Part shown: positions 43,204-51,817 of the stretch, piece after piece
How the letters are laid out: every line of letters begins with the position of its first letter
Numbering within the stretch: the first letter of the stretch is position 1
Assembly (NCBI RefSeq): GCF_039536245.1
Contig: NZ_BAAAYN010000023.1
Span: 130,875-194,874 of the forward strand
From: Cryptosporangium minutisporangium
GTDB taxonomy: Bacteria; Actinomycetota; Actinomycetes; Mycobacteriales; Cryptosporangiaceae
DNA: 64,000 nt
Direction of reading: 5' to 3'
Program-made: the position numbers and the translations under genes
The notes under the pieces: model-generated
Database searches by the model: none
The model's input: the letters and a program-made list of their open reading frames with translations, nothing else
Told to the model about the DNA's origin: nothing

Positions 43204-45312
43204 ATGCGAAAACTGGCGTCGCTGCCGAGCGGGCGGGTGGCGAAGTGGGTCATCGTCGCGCTGTGGATCGCCTTGTTGATCCCGGCCTTCCTGCTGGCGG
43301 GAAAGCTCGGTGACGTCGAGCAGAACGACAACGCCGCCTGGCTACCCGGCAACGCGGAGTCGACCGCCGTCATCGACCGCGCCGCGAAGTTCCGGCCCAC
43401 CGACACCGTGCCCGCGATCGTGATCTACGACCGACCCGCCGGTGTCACCCCTGCTGACCTGGCCAAGGCGCGAGCCGACGCGGAAGCGTTCACCGGCATT
43501 CCGGACGTCGCGGGGCTGCCCCAGGGCCCTCTGCCCTCCCGGGACGGTAAGGCCATCCAAACGGTGGTGGAGGTGCGGACGGACAAGGAGGGTTGGGAAG
43601 GGATCGGGAAGGTCGTCGACGCGATGACCGAAGTGGGCGAAGCCAACGCCAACGGTCTCGGTTTCCACGTCACCGGGCCGGCCGGGTACGCGTCCGACTC
43701 GATCAAGGCCTTCAGCAGCGGCGGTGGCCTGACCACGATCACCGCGATCGTGGTGGTCCTCATCCTGCTGCTCACCTACCGCAGCCCGTTGCTGCCACTG
43801 TTGCCGCTGCTGACCGCGGGCGGGGCACTGCTGATGTCCGAGGCCGTCATCTATCTGCTGGCGAAACACGCCGGGCTCGTCGTCAACAAACAGACCAGTT
43901 TCATCCTGACCGTGCTGGTGTTCGGGGCCGCCACCGACTACGCATTGCTGCTCATCGCCCGGTACCGAGAGGAACTGCGGCGGCAGGAAGACCGGCACGA
44001 GGCGATGGCGGAGGCGCTGCGCCGGTCCGGTCCCGCGATCATCGCGAGTGCGGCGACCGTCGCGGTCAGCCTGACGCTGCTGATGCTCGCCACCCTCAAC
44101 TCCACCCAGGGGCTGGGACCCGCCTGCGCCGTCGGCATCCTCGTCGGACTGCTCGCGATGGTGACGCTCATGCCTGCCCTTCTCGTCATCTGCGGCCGGT
44201 GGATCTTCTGGCCGGTCAAGCCGACGTACGGAGCGGTCGAGGAGAGCAAGGCGGGCATCTGGACGCGGCTCGGGACGGCGGTGTCGGGCCGCCCGCGGCT
44301 CGTGTGGGTCGGCACCGCACTCGCGCTCGGCGTCATGGCGATCGGGGTGATCGGGCTCAAGGCTGACGGGCTCGCCAACTCCGACCAGTTCACCAACGAA
44401 CCGCAGATGGCCGTCGGTGAGCAGATTCAGTCCAGGCACTTCCCGGCTGGGTCGGGTGACCCGCTCTACGTCGTCGCCGAGGCCACCACCGCGGAGCAGG
44501 TCCGAACCGTTCTGTCCGAGGTACCCGGAGTCGTGGCGGTCTCTCCGCCGCTGATCGAAGACGGCGACGCGCTCCTCGTCGGTGAGCTCGCCGGTCCCGC
44601 CGGTAGCGAGGCCGCGATCCGCGCGGTCGAACAGGCCAGATCTGCCGTCCACCGGATCGACGGTGCGGACGCCCAGGTCGGAGGCAGTACGGCGATCAGC
44701 CTGGACACGCAGGACGCAGCGGCCCGCGACTCCGAAGTGATCATCCCCGCCGTCCTGGTCACCGTCTTCCTGATCCTCGTGCTGCTGCTGCGTGCGATCG
44801 TCGCACCCCTGCTGCTCATCGCGACGGTGGTCCTGTCGTTCGCAGCCGCCCTCGGCGTCAGCAGCCTGGTGTTCAACCACCTCTTCGGCTTCGCCGGGGC
44901 GGAGGCCTCGTTCCCTCTCCTGACGTTCGTGTTCCTGGTCGCCCTCGGCATCGACTACAACATCTTCCTCGTCACCCGCGTGCGTGAAGAGGCCCTTCGG
45001 CACGGCACCCGACGCGGCGCTCTCCAGGGCTTGTCCGCCACCGGCGGCGTCATCACCTCAGCGGGACTGGTGCTGGCCGGAACCTTCGCGGCGATGGCGT
45101 CGCTGCCGCTCGTGTTCGCGGCCGAACTCGGATTTGCGGTCGCCTTCGGCGTCCTGCTGGACACCTTGATCGTCCGTTCGATCCTGGTCACCGCCCTGAC
45201 CCTCGATGTGGGCTGGTGGATGTGGTGGCCCAGCCAGCTCTCTCGGCGTCCCGATGATCCGCCGCCCCCGACGGACGAGCTCGACCGTGCACCGGCTCTC
45301 GCCGGTCAGTGA
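43204..45312 (+). CDS. MMPL/RND family membrane transporter 1
   Basis: This 702-aa MMPL transporter has two repeats, each with a large extracytoplasmic domain and six helices. The RND Asp-Tyr signature occurs twice (FGAATDYALLLIARYREELR at about 235 and ALGIDYNIFLVTRVREEALR at about 580). The N-terminus MRKLASLPSGRVAKWVIVAL is the first helix. It exports lipids, drugs or small molecules using the proton gradient. The start ATG 43204 follows GAAGGA and sits 19 bases behind the ECF41 sigma gene, implying co-transcription. It ends close to a convergent TetR gene. Confidence 0.9.
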   Translation: MRKLASLPSGRVAKWVIVALWIALLIPAFLLAGKLGDVEQNDNAAWLPGNAESTAVIDRAAKFRPTDTVPAIVIYDRPAGVTPADLAKARADAEAFTGIPDVAGLPQGPLPSRDGKAIQTVVEVRTDKEGWEGIGKVVDAMTEVGEANANGLGFHVTGPAGYASDSIKAFSSGGGLTTITAIVVVLILLLTYRSPLLPLLPLLTAGGALLMSEAVIYLLAKHAGLVVNKQTSFILTVLVFGAATDYALLLIARYREELRRQEDRHEAMAEALRRSGPAIIASAATVAVSLTLLMLATLNSTQGLGPACAVGILVGLLAMVTLMPALLVICGRWIFWPVKPTYGAVEESKAGIWTRLGTAVSGRPRLVWVGTALALGVMAIGVIGLKADGLANSDQFTNEPQMAVGEQIQSRHFPAGSGDPLYVVAEATTAEQVRTVLSEVPGVVAVSPPLIEDGDALLVGELAGPAGSEAAIRAVEQARSAVHRIDGADAQVGGSTAISLDTQDAAARDSEVIIPAVLVTVFLILVLLLRAIVAPLLLIATVVLSFAAALGVSSLVFNHLFGFAGAEASFPLLTFVFLVALGIDYNIFLVTRVREEALRHGTRRGALQGLSATGGVITSAGLVLAGTFAAMASLPLVFAAELGFAVAFGVLLDTLIVRSILVTALTLDVGWWMWWPSQLSRRPDDPPPPTDELDRAPALAGQ

Positions 45313-45360
45313 TCAGCGTCCGGACCGGGTCGGTGGAGGCGAACGGGCTGCGGACGGTGG

Positions 45361-45984
45361 TCAGCTCGGAGGCGCGGCGGTACGCCGACGGCGGGGAGGC
45401 TTGACCGGCGTCAGACCGTGCAGGATCTGGGCGACCGCCGCGCCGGCAACGGCGTCGGCGGTCGCCCCGTCGTGCTGGACGCGGCGGGCTGCGGCGTCCA
45501 CCACCGCTTGGACGAGTTCGGCTCGCAGCTCCGGGTCGGGTACGCCCGCTCTGGTGAGGACGTCGGCGAGCGGTGTGATCACGGCGCCGTGTCCGTCGAG
45601 GATGCGCTGGACGTCGGTGGCGGGTAGCGACTGAACCGCGAGCGTGCTTACGGTGGCGTGGCGGGGATCGCGCATCATCTCGATCTGGACGTGCACATAG
45701 GCGCGGATCTGGGCAGCGAGGTCGGGGCCGGCCTCGTCCAGGGCCTGCCGGACGGTCTCCGCGGCGCGGGGCAGTTCGTCCTCGACGATCGCCGCCACCA
45801 GGCTCTCGCGGGAGCGGAAGTACTCGTACAGGCCCGGCCGGGACAGACCGGCTCGGCGGGCCAACGCGGCCAGGGTGAGGGCCGCGGGCCCCTCCTCGAC
45901 GACGAGATCACGTGCCGCGTCGAGCAGCACCGCGAGCTGCCGAGAGCGGTGCTCCGCAACGGTCGGCGCGGTGATCCGAGGCAC
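45361..45984 (-). CDS. TetR family transcriptional regulator
   Basis: This 207-aa TetR regulator has helix-turn-helix LTLAALARRAGLSRPGLYEY between residues 35 and 60 and a helical ligand-binding domain. It is divergent from the second MMPL gene, and the intervening region contains three TTACCGAC-type half-sites (46021-46067), so it probably represses itself and the MMPL/membrane protein/aminotransferase operon. The ligand is likely a substrate of the pump. It is also convergent with the first MMPL gene, though that gene has its own sigma-linked control. Confidence 0.9.
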   Translation of the reverse strand: MPRITAPTVAEHRSRQLAVLLDAARDLVVEEGPAALTLAALARRAGLSRPGLYEYFRSRESLVAAIVEDELPRAAETVRQALDEAGPDLAAQIRAYVHVQIEMMRDPRHATVSTLAVQSLPATDVQRILDGHGAVITPLADVLTRAGVPDPELRAELVQAVVDAAARRVQHDGATADAVAGAAVAQILHGLTPVKPPRRRRTAAPPS

Positions 45985-46020
45985 ATCGGCAGTCTAGTCA
46001 TGCCACTAGCTCATACCTTG

Positions 46021-46067
46021 TTTTACCGACACCTCGTTGGTAACTTGTCGACGCTGCGTCGGTAAAA
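46021..46067. promoter_or_regulatory. TetR operator cluster of three half-sites
   Basis: TTTTACCGAC (46021-46030) and GTCGGTAAAA (46058-46067) are a perfect 10-bp inverted pair. Between them GTTGGTAA (46036-46043) forms a tighter dyad with TTACCGAC across 5 bases, with one mismatch. The cluster ends 9 bases before the GGAGG ribosome site of the MMPL gene. Confidence 0.68.
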
Positions 46068-46084
46068 CTCTGCCTGGAGGTGTC

Positions 46085-48319
46085 GTGACCGGTCCTTCCG
46101 TCCGCATCAAGCGCCTAGCCCTCGGCCTCGTGACCGGGTGGCTGGTGCTGGCGGCGATCGCACCGATGCTGGCCCCCACGACGGACGAGGTGACCGACAA
46201 CGAGGGTCCCGGCGCCGCGCCCGCGACGGCCGAGTCGGTACGGGCCACGCAGCTGCTGGCCGAAGCGTTTCCGGACGGCGCCGGCACTCCGGCGATCGTG
46301 GTGCTGCGCAATCCCACCGGCCTGACCGACCGCGACCTGGCCGAGGTCCGGCGGATCACCGAGCGGTTGACCGGTGACGGCCGACCGGCCGGCGTGCGGG
46401 GTGTGGTGTCGGTCGCGACCAGCTCCGAGGCGGCCGGCCTGCGGTCCGCGGACGGCACCACGACGATGATCGTCACCGGGATCGAGCTCGACCCGGCCGA
46501 CCCGGCCTTCGGCGACACCGTCGAGGCGATCAGGACCATCGCCGGCGACGGCACCGGAGACCTGGAAATTCTGGTCACCGGGCCGGCGGGCGTCATCCGC
46601 GACAGCGTGACCGTGTTCCGCCAAGCGGACACCACCCTGCTGACGGTCACCGTCGGACTCGTCCTGATGCTCCTGCTGGTGATCTACCGGTCACCCGTGC
46701 TGGCTGCGGTGCCGTTGCTGGCGGTCGGCGTGGCGATGGCGGTCACCAGCGCGATCGGCGCGGTGCTCGCCCGCGCCGGGGTGGTCAGCGTCAGCGAGAT
46801 GACCGCCTCGATCGGAACCGTCCTGCTCTTCGGCGTGGGCACCGACTACTGCCTGTTCCTGATCATGAGGTACCGCGAGGAGCTCGCCGGCGCCCCGGAC
46901 CGTTACGCCGCGATGGCCGTCGCACTTCGCCGGGTCGGTCCGGCGATCGTGTTCAGCGCCGCCACCGTGATCGTCGGCCTGCTCACCCTGCTCGCCGCCG
47001 ACCTTCCCGCCTACCGGTCGCTCGGCCCCTACCTGGCCGTCTCCGTCGCGGTGATGCTCGTCGTCGCGGTGACCTTCGTCCCCGCGCTGGTACTGCTGCT
47101 GGGCCGGTACGCGTTCTGGCCGCTCAAGACACACACCCGGACGGTGGCGACGTCTTCTCCGTGGGGCCGGGTCGCCACTGTGGTCATCCGACGCCCGGCA
47201 CTCACCGCCGCCGCCTGCCTCGCTGTGCTGGCCGCGCTCTCCGCCGGTCTGGTCGGCTACCGGGAAAGCTACGACGCGATCGCCGGCTTCCGGGCCCAGA
47301 CGGACTCCGCCAGGGGCCAACAGGTGCTCAGCGACGCGTTCCCGGCCGGCCGACTCGCACCCACCCACGTCGTCCTGGACGCGCGCACCGCTCTCCACCC
47401 CCATCTCGACGCGGTCGAGCAGCTCAGCGCACGGATCGCGGCCATCCCCGGCGTCCGGCAGGTCACCGGCCCCACCCGACCCGGCGGCACCGCGCCGGAC
47501 GGGCCGGCCAGCCTCACCGCCCTGGCCGACGGCGCCGGACGGTCCTACCTGTCCCCGGACGGACGCACCGCCCGGTTGGACGTCGTCTACGCCGACGACC
47601 CGTACCACCCGGCAGCACTGGACCGGACCGGGCAGCTACGCAACATCGTGCACACCGCCACCGCCGCCACCCTGCCCTCCGTCGAGGTCCTGGTCGGCGG
47701 GGAGAGCGCCGCCGCGCTGGACCGCCGCACCGCCGCCACCCGGGACGCCACGATCATCGCGATCCTCCTGCTCGGGCTGATCACGATCCTCATCGCGGCG
47801 TTGCTGCGCTCCGTGCTGGCACCCCTGTACCTGGTCGCCACGATGGTGGCTTCGTTCCTCGCCGCTCTGGGAGCCACCGTGCTCACCGCCGTCGTTCTCG
47901 GCGGTCGAGCCGGCATCGCCGAGGGCGCTGCCCTGTACATCTTCGTGTTCCTGGTCGCGCTCGGCGTCGACTACAACATCCTGCTCGCCACCCGGATCCG
48001 CGAGGAGACCGCCGCACACGGCACCACCGAGGGACTGCGCCTCGCCCTGACCCGGACCGGAGGCGTCATCACCTCGGCCGGACTCATCCTCGCCGGCACC
48101 TTCGCGGTACTCATGACCCAACCGTTGGACACCCTGTTCCAGTTCGGCTTCGCGCTCGCGTTCGGCATCCTGCTGGACACCTTCCTCGTCCGAGGGCTAC
48201 TCGTGCCCGCGATCGTCCGCCTGACCGGCCGGTCCAGTTGGTGGCCCGGCCGACCGGCACCCGACCGATCGGTGGCCCACCTCGTCCGCACCACCACGAC
48301 CACCACAGCCAACAAATGA
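46085..48319 (+). CDS. MMPL/RND family membrane transporter 2
   Basis: This 744-aa MMPL transporter has the twin RND signatures FGVGTDYCLFLIMRYREELA (about 255) and ALGVDYNILLATRIREETAA (about 635), with a signal-anchor N-terminus. It starts at GTG 46085 behind GGAGG; earlier in-frame starts lie within the operator and are not supported. It is related to MMPL 1 but clearly diverged. It is the first gene of an operon with a small membrane protein and a class V aminotransferase, under the divergent TetR regulator. It is probably an efflux system for a toxic or self-made compound. Confidence 0.9.
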   Translation: MTGPSVRIKRLALGLVTGWLVLAAIAPMLAPTTDEVTDNEGPGAAPATAESVRATQLLAEAFPDGAGTPAIVVLRNPTGLTDRDLAEVRRITERLTGDGRPAGVRGVVSVATSSEAAGLRSADGTTTMIVTGIELDPADPAFGDTVEAIRTIAGDGTGDLEILVTGPAGVIRDSVTVFRQADTTLLTVTVGLVLMLLLVIYRSPVLAAVPLLAVGVAMAVTSAIGAVLARAGVVSVSEMTASIGTVLLFGVGTDYCLFLIMRYREELAGAPDRYAAMAVALRRVGPAIVFSAATVIVGLLTLLAADLPAYRSLGPYLAVSVAVMLVVAVTFVPALVLLLGRYAFWPLKTHTRTVATSSPWGRVATVVIRRPALTAAACLAVLAALSAGLVGYRESYDAIAGFRAQTDSARGQQVLSDAFPAGRLAPTHVVLDARTALHPHLDAVEQLSARIAAIPGVRQVTGPTRPGGTAPDGPASLTALADGAGRSYLSPDGRTARLDVVYADDPYHPAALDRTGQLRNIVHTATAATLPSVEVLVGGESAAALDRRTAATRDATIIAILLLGLITILIAALLRSVLAPLYLVATMVASFLAALGATVLTAVVLGGRAGIAEGAALYIFVFLVALGVDYNILLATRIREETAAHGTTEGLRLALTRTGGVITSAGLILAGTFAVLMTQPLDTLFQFGFALAFGILLDTFLVRGLLVPAIVRLTGRSSWWPGRPAPDRSVAHLVRTTTTTTANK

Positions 48320-48364
48320 GGGATCGAAAGGCCTGCGCGTGCGTGAACACGTCCGGAGTCGGAC

Positions 48365-48847
48365 ATGACAGTCAGCGACCCCCTCGTGGCATTGACCTGT
48401 CTTGCGGTCCTCGGCCATGCGCACTGGTTCTTCGGCAACCTGTACGAGGCGATCGTGCTCGCGCCAGGCTGGCGATCGATGGCCGACGAACCGCTCAGTG
48501 TGGGGGGTGGTGTACTCGCGCCTGGAAGCCCGGTCCGCTACTACGTCCCGATCACCCCGCTCACCGTCCTGGTGACCGTCTCCGCCGGGATAGCCGGCTG
48601 GCGCACCCCGGACGGACCCCATCCCGCGCTCGGGCTGGGGGTCGCATTGTCCTTGATCAGCGCCGCTGTCACCGGCTACATCGTGGCTCGGGTCAACCTT
48701 CCGCTGTTCTTCGTCGCCGACACACCAGCGGAGCAGAAAGTCATGCTGGCGCGGCGCTGGGCCAGGCTGAACTACATCCGCCTGACGACGCTCGGCGCCA
48801 CCGGCACCCTCTTGGTCTGGGCGCTCACGCAGGCGTCGACGCGATGA
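48365..48847 (+). CDS. Small membrane protein, DUF1772-like
   Basis: This 160-aa protein has four predicted helices. Conserved-looking features are GHAHWFFGNLYEAIVLAPGW at the start and NLPLFF followed by WARLNYIR near the end, a layout like DUF1772 membrane proteins. It starts at ATG 48365, 45 bases after the MMPL gene, and its stop overlaps the following aminotransferase start (ATGA). DUF1772-type proteins are annotated in some lineages as anthrone-oxygenase-like; a role here in modification or transport of the pump substrate is only inference. Confidence 0.72.
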   Translation: MTVSDPLVALTCLAVLGHAHWFFGNLYEAIVLAPGWRSMADEPLSVGGGVLAPGSPVRYYVPITPLTVLVTVSAGIAGWRTPDGPHPALGLGVALSLISAAVTGYIVARVNLPLFFVADTPAEQKVMLARRWARLNYIRLTTLGATGTLLVWALTQASTR

Positions 48848-49968
48848 TCCCTTCCACCGGGACTCAAGCGGCCGCCACCGGACACGGGGACTTCCGCGCC
48901 GCCTTCCCCGCGCTGCGGCGGATCATCTGGCTGGACACTCCGGCCGCGCCACCCGCGGCCGCGCCGGTCGCGGCGGCGCTGCAGAAGGCCGTCGCGGACT
49001 GGTCGTCGGGTGAGTTCGATTGGCCGGCGTGGGACAACGCCATCGACGACGCACGCCAGCGCTTCGCATGCCTACTGAGCGTCCAACCCGAAACCGTGGC
49101 CGGAGTGGGATCGCTCGCGGAGGCGGCCTCCGCCGTAGCGAACTCGCTGCCGCCGGGGCGGGTCGTGCTCGGGGAGAACGAATTCCGCAGCAACTTGCTG
49201 CCCTGGCAGGACCGGCACGAGGTGGTGCCGGTGCCCTCGCGCGACGGCGTTACCCGCACCGAAGATTTGATCGCGGCGCTGGACGAGCGCTGCGACCTGC
49301 TCGTGGTTAGCGAGGTGACCACCTGGGCGGGAGAACGGCTCGACCTGCCCGCGTTGCGCGCGGCGACAGATGCCGTCGGAGCCCGGCTGTTCGTCAACCT
49401 CACCCAGTCCTGCGGGGTGTTGCCGCACGATCCGGCCGTTGTCCGTGCGGACTACCTGGCCGTACACGGCTACAAGTGGATGCTCTGCCCACGCGGGGCG
49501 GCCTGGCTGGTCGCCCGCCCCGACCGGGTGGAACAACTGCGGCCGCTGAGCCCCAACTGGCACTCCACCGGTGTCCCCCGAGGCTACTTCGGTGCCGCCG
49601 CACTGGCCCCCGACGCGTCCCGCTGCGACTCGTCACCGGCCTGGTTCTCGTGGGTCGGGGCGGTCGCGGCCCTCGAACTTCTCACGACCCTCGACCCGAG
49701 GGCCGTTGAGCAACACTGCCTGCACCTCGCGCAGCTGCTCGTCGAGGGCGCCGCGGACCTCGGCCTGACGCCGTGCGGCAGCGGGTCCCAGATCGTCGCT
49801 GTCCGCGTCGACGATCCCGCGAGGGTCGCACACACGTTGGCGCGGCGAGGGATCCGCGCGAGCACGCACGGCGACCGGGTCCGGTTCGGCGTCCACTACT
49901 TCACCAACGACGACGACATCCACGCCGTGCTCAACGCGCTCCGCGCGGCCGCCGTCGGGCCACCTTGA
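48844..49968 (+). CDS. Class V aminotransferase/cysteine desulfurase-like PLP enzyme
   Basis: This 374-aa PLP enzyme of fold type I starts at ATG 48844, overlapping the previous stop (ATGA). The PLP-Schiff-base Lys is K211 in VHGYKWMLCPRG, preceded by the NLTQSCGVLPHD region that provides cofactor contacts. Substrate may be an amino acid or amino sugar; catalytic Cys of classic desulfurases is not evident, so isopenicillin-epimerase-like or kynureninase-like members of the class are alternatives. As the last gene of the MMPL 2 operon it may make or detoxify the exported compound. A hairpin (49972-50010) follows. Confidence 0.85.
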   Translation: MIPSTGTQAAATGHGDFRAAFPALRRIIWLDTPAAPPAAAPVAAALQKAVADWSSGEFDWPAWDNAIDDARQRFACLLSVQPETVAGVGSLAEAASAVANSLPPGRVVLGENEFRSNLLPWQDRHEVVPVPSRDGVTRTEDLIAALDERCDLLVVSEVTTWAGERLDLPALRAATDAVGARLFVNLTQSCGVLPHDPAVVRADYLAVHGYKWMLCPRGAAWLVARPDRVEQLRPLSPNWHSTGVPRGYFGAAALAPDASRCDSSPAWFSWVGAVAALELLTTLDPRAVEQHCLHLAQLLVEGAADLGLTPCGSGSQIVAVRVDDPARVAHTLARRGIRASTHGDRVRFGVHYFTNDDDIHAVLNALRAAAVGPP

Positions 49969-49971
49969 GAT

Positions 49972-50010
49972 CGCTGTGCCCTCCCGGCGCAACACCGCGA
50001 AGGCACAGCG
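49972..50010 (+). terminator. Terminator hairpin after the MMPL 2 operon
   Basis: Perfect 9-bp arms CGCTGTGCC (49972-49980) and GGCACAGCG (50002-50010) enclose a 21-base loop, starting 4 bases after the aminotransferase stop. The loop holds a small secondary stem. Confidence 0.55.
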
Positions 50011-50116
50011 GCCGATCACCTCAGCAGCCCCTCCCGTACCGTCAGCGGTACCGCCGCGACGCCGGCGGAGGACTGCTGGTCGGTGTTTCACCATTACGCG
50101 CAAAATGAGAACCGCT

Positions 50117-50132
50117 GTTCACTAGAGTGAAC
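50117..50132. promoter_or_regulatory. Palindromic operator upstream of SDR gene
   Basis: GTTCACT and AGTGAAC are 7-bp arms around AG, 80 bases upstream of the dehydrogenase start. The size fits a TetR- or FadR-type repressor; no such regulator is adjacent. Confidence 0.5.
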
Positions 50133-50211
50133 GCCTGATTGCCCGCGACAGCACTGCTGAGTCGTCGTGCGGCATCCAACTGTTCCGCAATAGATTGGTG
50201 GACGCCCGAGC

Positions 50212-50988
50212 ATGGAGATCCACGGCGCAAGCGCCATCGTCACCGGTGGCGCGTCAGGCATCGGTGCCGCCGCCGCCCGCCAGCTGGCCGCGAAGGGGGC
50301 GACCGTCGTGGTCGCCGACCTGCAGGCCGACAAGGGCGAGGCACTCGCGAAGGACATCGGCGGCGTCTTCGTCCGGGTCGACGTCACCGACACCGACCAG
50401 ATCAAGGCGGCCGTGAACGCCGCGACCGAGCTCGCCCCGCTGCGCGCGGTCGTCAACTCCGCGGGCATCGGCTGGGCGCAGCGCACCGTCGGGCGCGACG
50501 GCGCGTTCGACTCCGCCCACGACCTCGAAGCCTTCCGCAAGGTGATCGCGATCAACCTGATCGGCACCTTCGACGTCGTGCGGCTGGCCGCGACCGCGAT
50601 GAGCCGCAACGAGCCCGACGCCGACGGCTCCCGGGGCTCCATCGTCAACCTCGCGTCGGTAGCCGCGTTCGACGGGCAGATCGGCCAGGCGTCGTACTCC
50701 GCCTCGAAGGGTGGCGTCGTCGGGATGACGCTTCCGGTTGCCCGCGACCTGTCCGCTGTCGGCGTGCGCCTCAACACCGTCGCACCCGGGCTGATCGACA
50801 CCCCGATCTACGGCGAAGGCGAAGGCGCCGAGGCGTTCAAGGCCAAGCTCGGGCAGAGCGTGCTCTTCCCCAAACGGCTCGGTACCGCTGACGAGCTCGC
50901 CCGCATGGTCGTCGAGGTGCTCACCAACAGCTACATGAACGCCGAGGTCATCCGCGTCGACGGCGGCATCAGGATGCCCCCCAAGTAG
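50212..50988 (+). CDS. SDR family dehydrogenase, 3-hydroxyacyl-CoA dehydrogenase-like
   Basis: This 258-aa short-chain dehydrogenase has the cofactor motif TGGASGIG (about 11-18), DVTD for adenine contact, NSAG at about 83-86, and the catalytic Tyr162-x-x-x-Lys166 in SYSASKGG. The pattern APGLIDTPIYGEG and C-terminal VIRVDGGIRMPPK match type II 3-hydroxyacyl-CoA dehydrogenases of fatty acid or branched-chain acyl degradation. It is transcribed alone, between a palindromic operator and a hairpin terminator. It may handle acyl-CoAs made in amino-acid or fatty-acid breakdown. Confidence 0.88.
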   Translation: MEIHGASAIVTGGASGIGAAAARQLAAKGATVVVADLQADKGEALAKDIGGVFVRVDVTDTDQIKAAVNAATELAPLRAVVNSAGIGWAQRTVGRDGAFDSAHDLEAFRKVIAINLIGTFDVVRLAATAMSRNEPDADGSRGSIVNLASVAAFDGQIGQASYSASKGGVVGMTLPVARDLSAVGVRLNTVAPGLIDTPIYGEGEGAEAFKAKLGQSVLFPKRLGTADELARMVVEVLTNSYMNAEVIRVDGGIRMPPK

Positions 50989-51010
50989 ACCCGGCGCATC
51001 TAGCGGTCCT

Positions 51011-51043
51011 GACGTCGGTCGGAGGCCCCCTCGGACCGACGTC
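51011..51043 (+). terminator. Terminator hairpin after SDR gene
   Basis: A 15-bp stem with one mismatch (51011-51025 with 51029-51043) closes a CCC loop, 22 bases past the SDR stop. Confidence 0.75.
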
Positions 51044-51112
51044 GGGACTGCGATGATTTCGGAGCCCCGGCGGAGTCGAACCCGGTGACAGCCCCAACCA
51101 CCGGAGGACTCC

Positions 51113-51763
51113 GTGAGCACGAAGACCGACACCCGCGCCGCGCTGTGGGCGGCCACGCACGCCGAGCGTGCCGCGCTGGCCGAGGACCTCGCCGACCTCG
51201 CCGACGCCCAGTGGGCCCGGCAGACGCTCTGCGGACGCTGGACCGTCGAAGAGGTCGTCGCGCACCTCACGGCCGCGGCCAGCATCGGCACGGCGCGATG
51301 GCTGGTCAGCATCGTGGGCGCTCGGTTCGACGCCGACCGGCACAACGACCGGCGCCTCGCCGAGCACCGCGGCGCCACCCACGCGGAGACCCTCGAGCGC
51401 TTCCGGGCCGTGGTCACCAGCACCACCGCCGCGACCGGGGACACCGCCGCCTGGCTCGGCGAAGTCGTCGTCCACGCCCAGGACATCCGCCGCCCGCTCG
51501 GGCTCCCCCGCACCCCGCCGGTCGAGTCCGTCACCCCGGTCGCGCGCTTCTTCACGGCCCGGAACTTCACCGTCGCCAGCCGCACCGCAGCGGCCGGCCT
51601 CCGCCTGGAGGCGACAGACGGCCCGTTCGCCGCCGGCACCGGCCCCCTGGTCAGCGGCACCACACTCGCGCTGACGATGGCCCTGGCCGGCCGCGCCGCG
51701 TACTGCGACGACCTCACCGGTCCGGGCGTCGCCACTCTCCGGGGCCGCTGCGGGCCGCAATGA
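51113..51763 (+). CDS. Maleylpyruvate isomerase/DinB-like (TIGR03083) family protein
   Basis: This 216-aa protein starts at GTG 51113 behind GGAGG. Its N-terminal four-helix DinB/MDMPI-type fold contains a likely metal triad: His in VEEVVAHLTAAAS, then further His at VVVHAQDIRRPLG. Actinobacterial members of this group include mycothiol-dependent maleylpyruvate isomerase and many transferases of unknown substrate. No aromatic-degradation genes adjoin, so the family name should not be taken as its function. It stands alone between the SDR gene and the convergent LysR gene. Confidence 0.75.
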   Translation: MSTKTDTRAALWAATHAERAALAEDLADLADAQWARQTLCGRWTVEEVVAHLTAAASIGTARWLVSIVGARFDADRHNDRRLAEHRGATHAETLERFRAVVTSTTAATGDTAAWLGEVVVHAQDIRRPLGLPRTPPVESVTPVARFFTARNFTVASRTAAAGLRLEATDGPFAAGTGPLVSGTTLALTMALAGRAAYCDDLTGPGVATLRGRCGPQ

Positions 51764-51817
51764 CGGTCGCGGCCTACGTCTAGCGCGCCGTCGGCGGCCG
51801 AGCGGACGCCTCGACCC

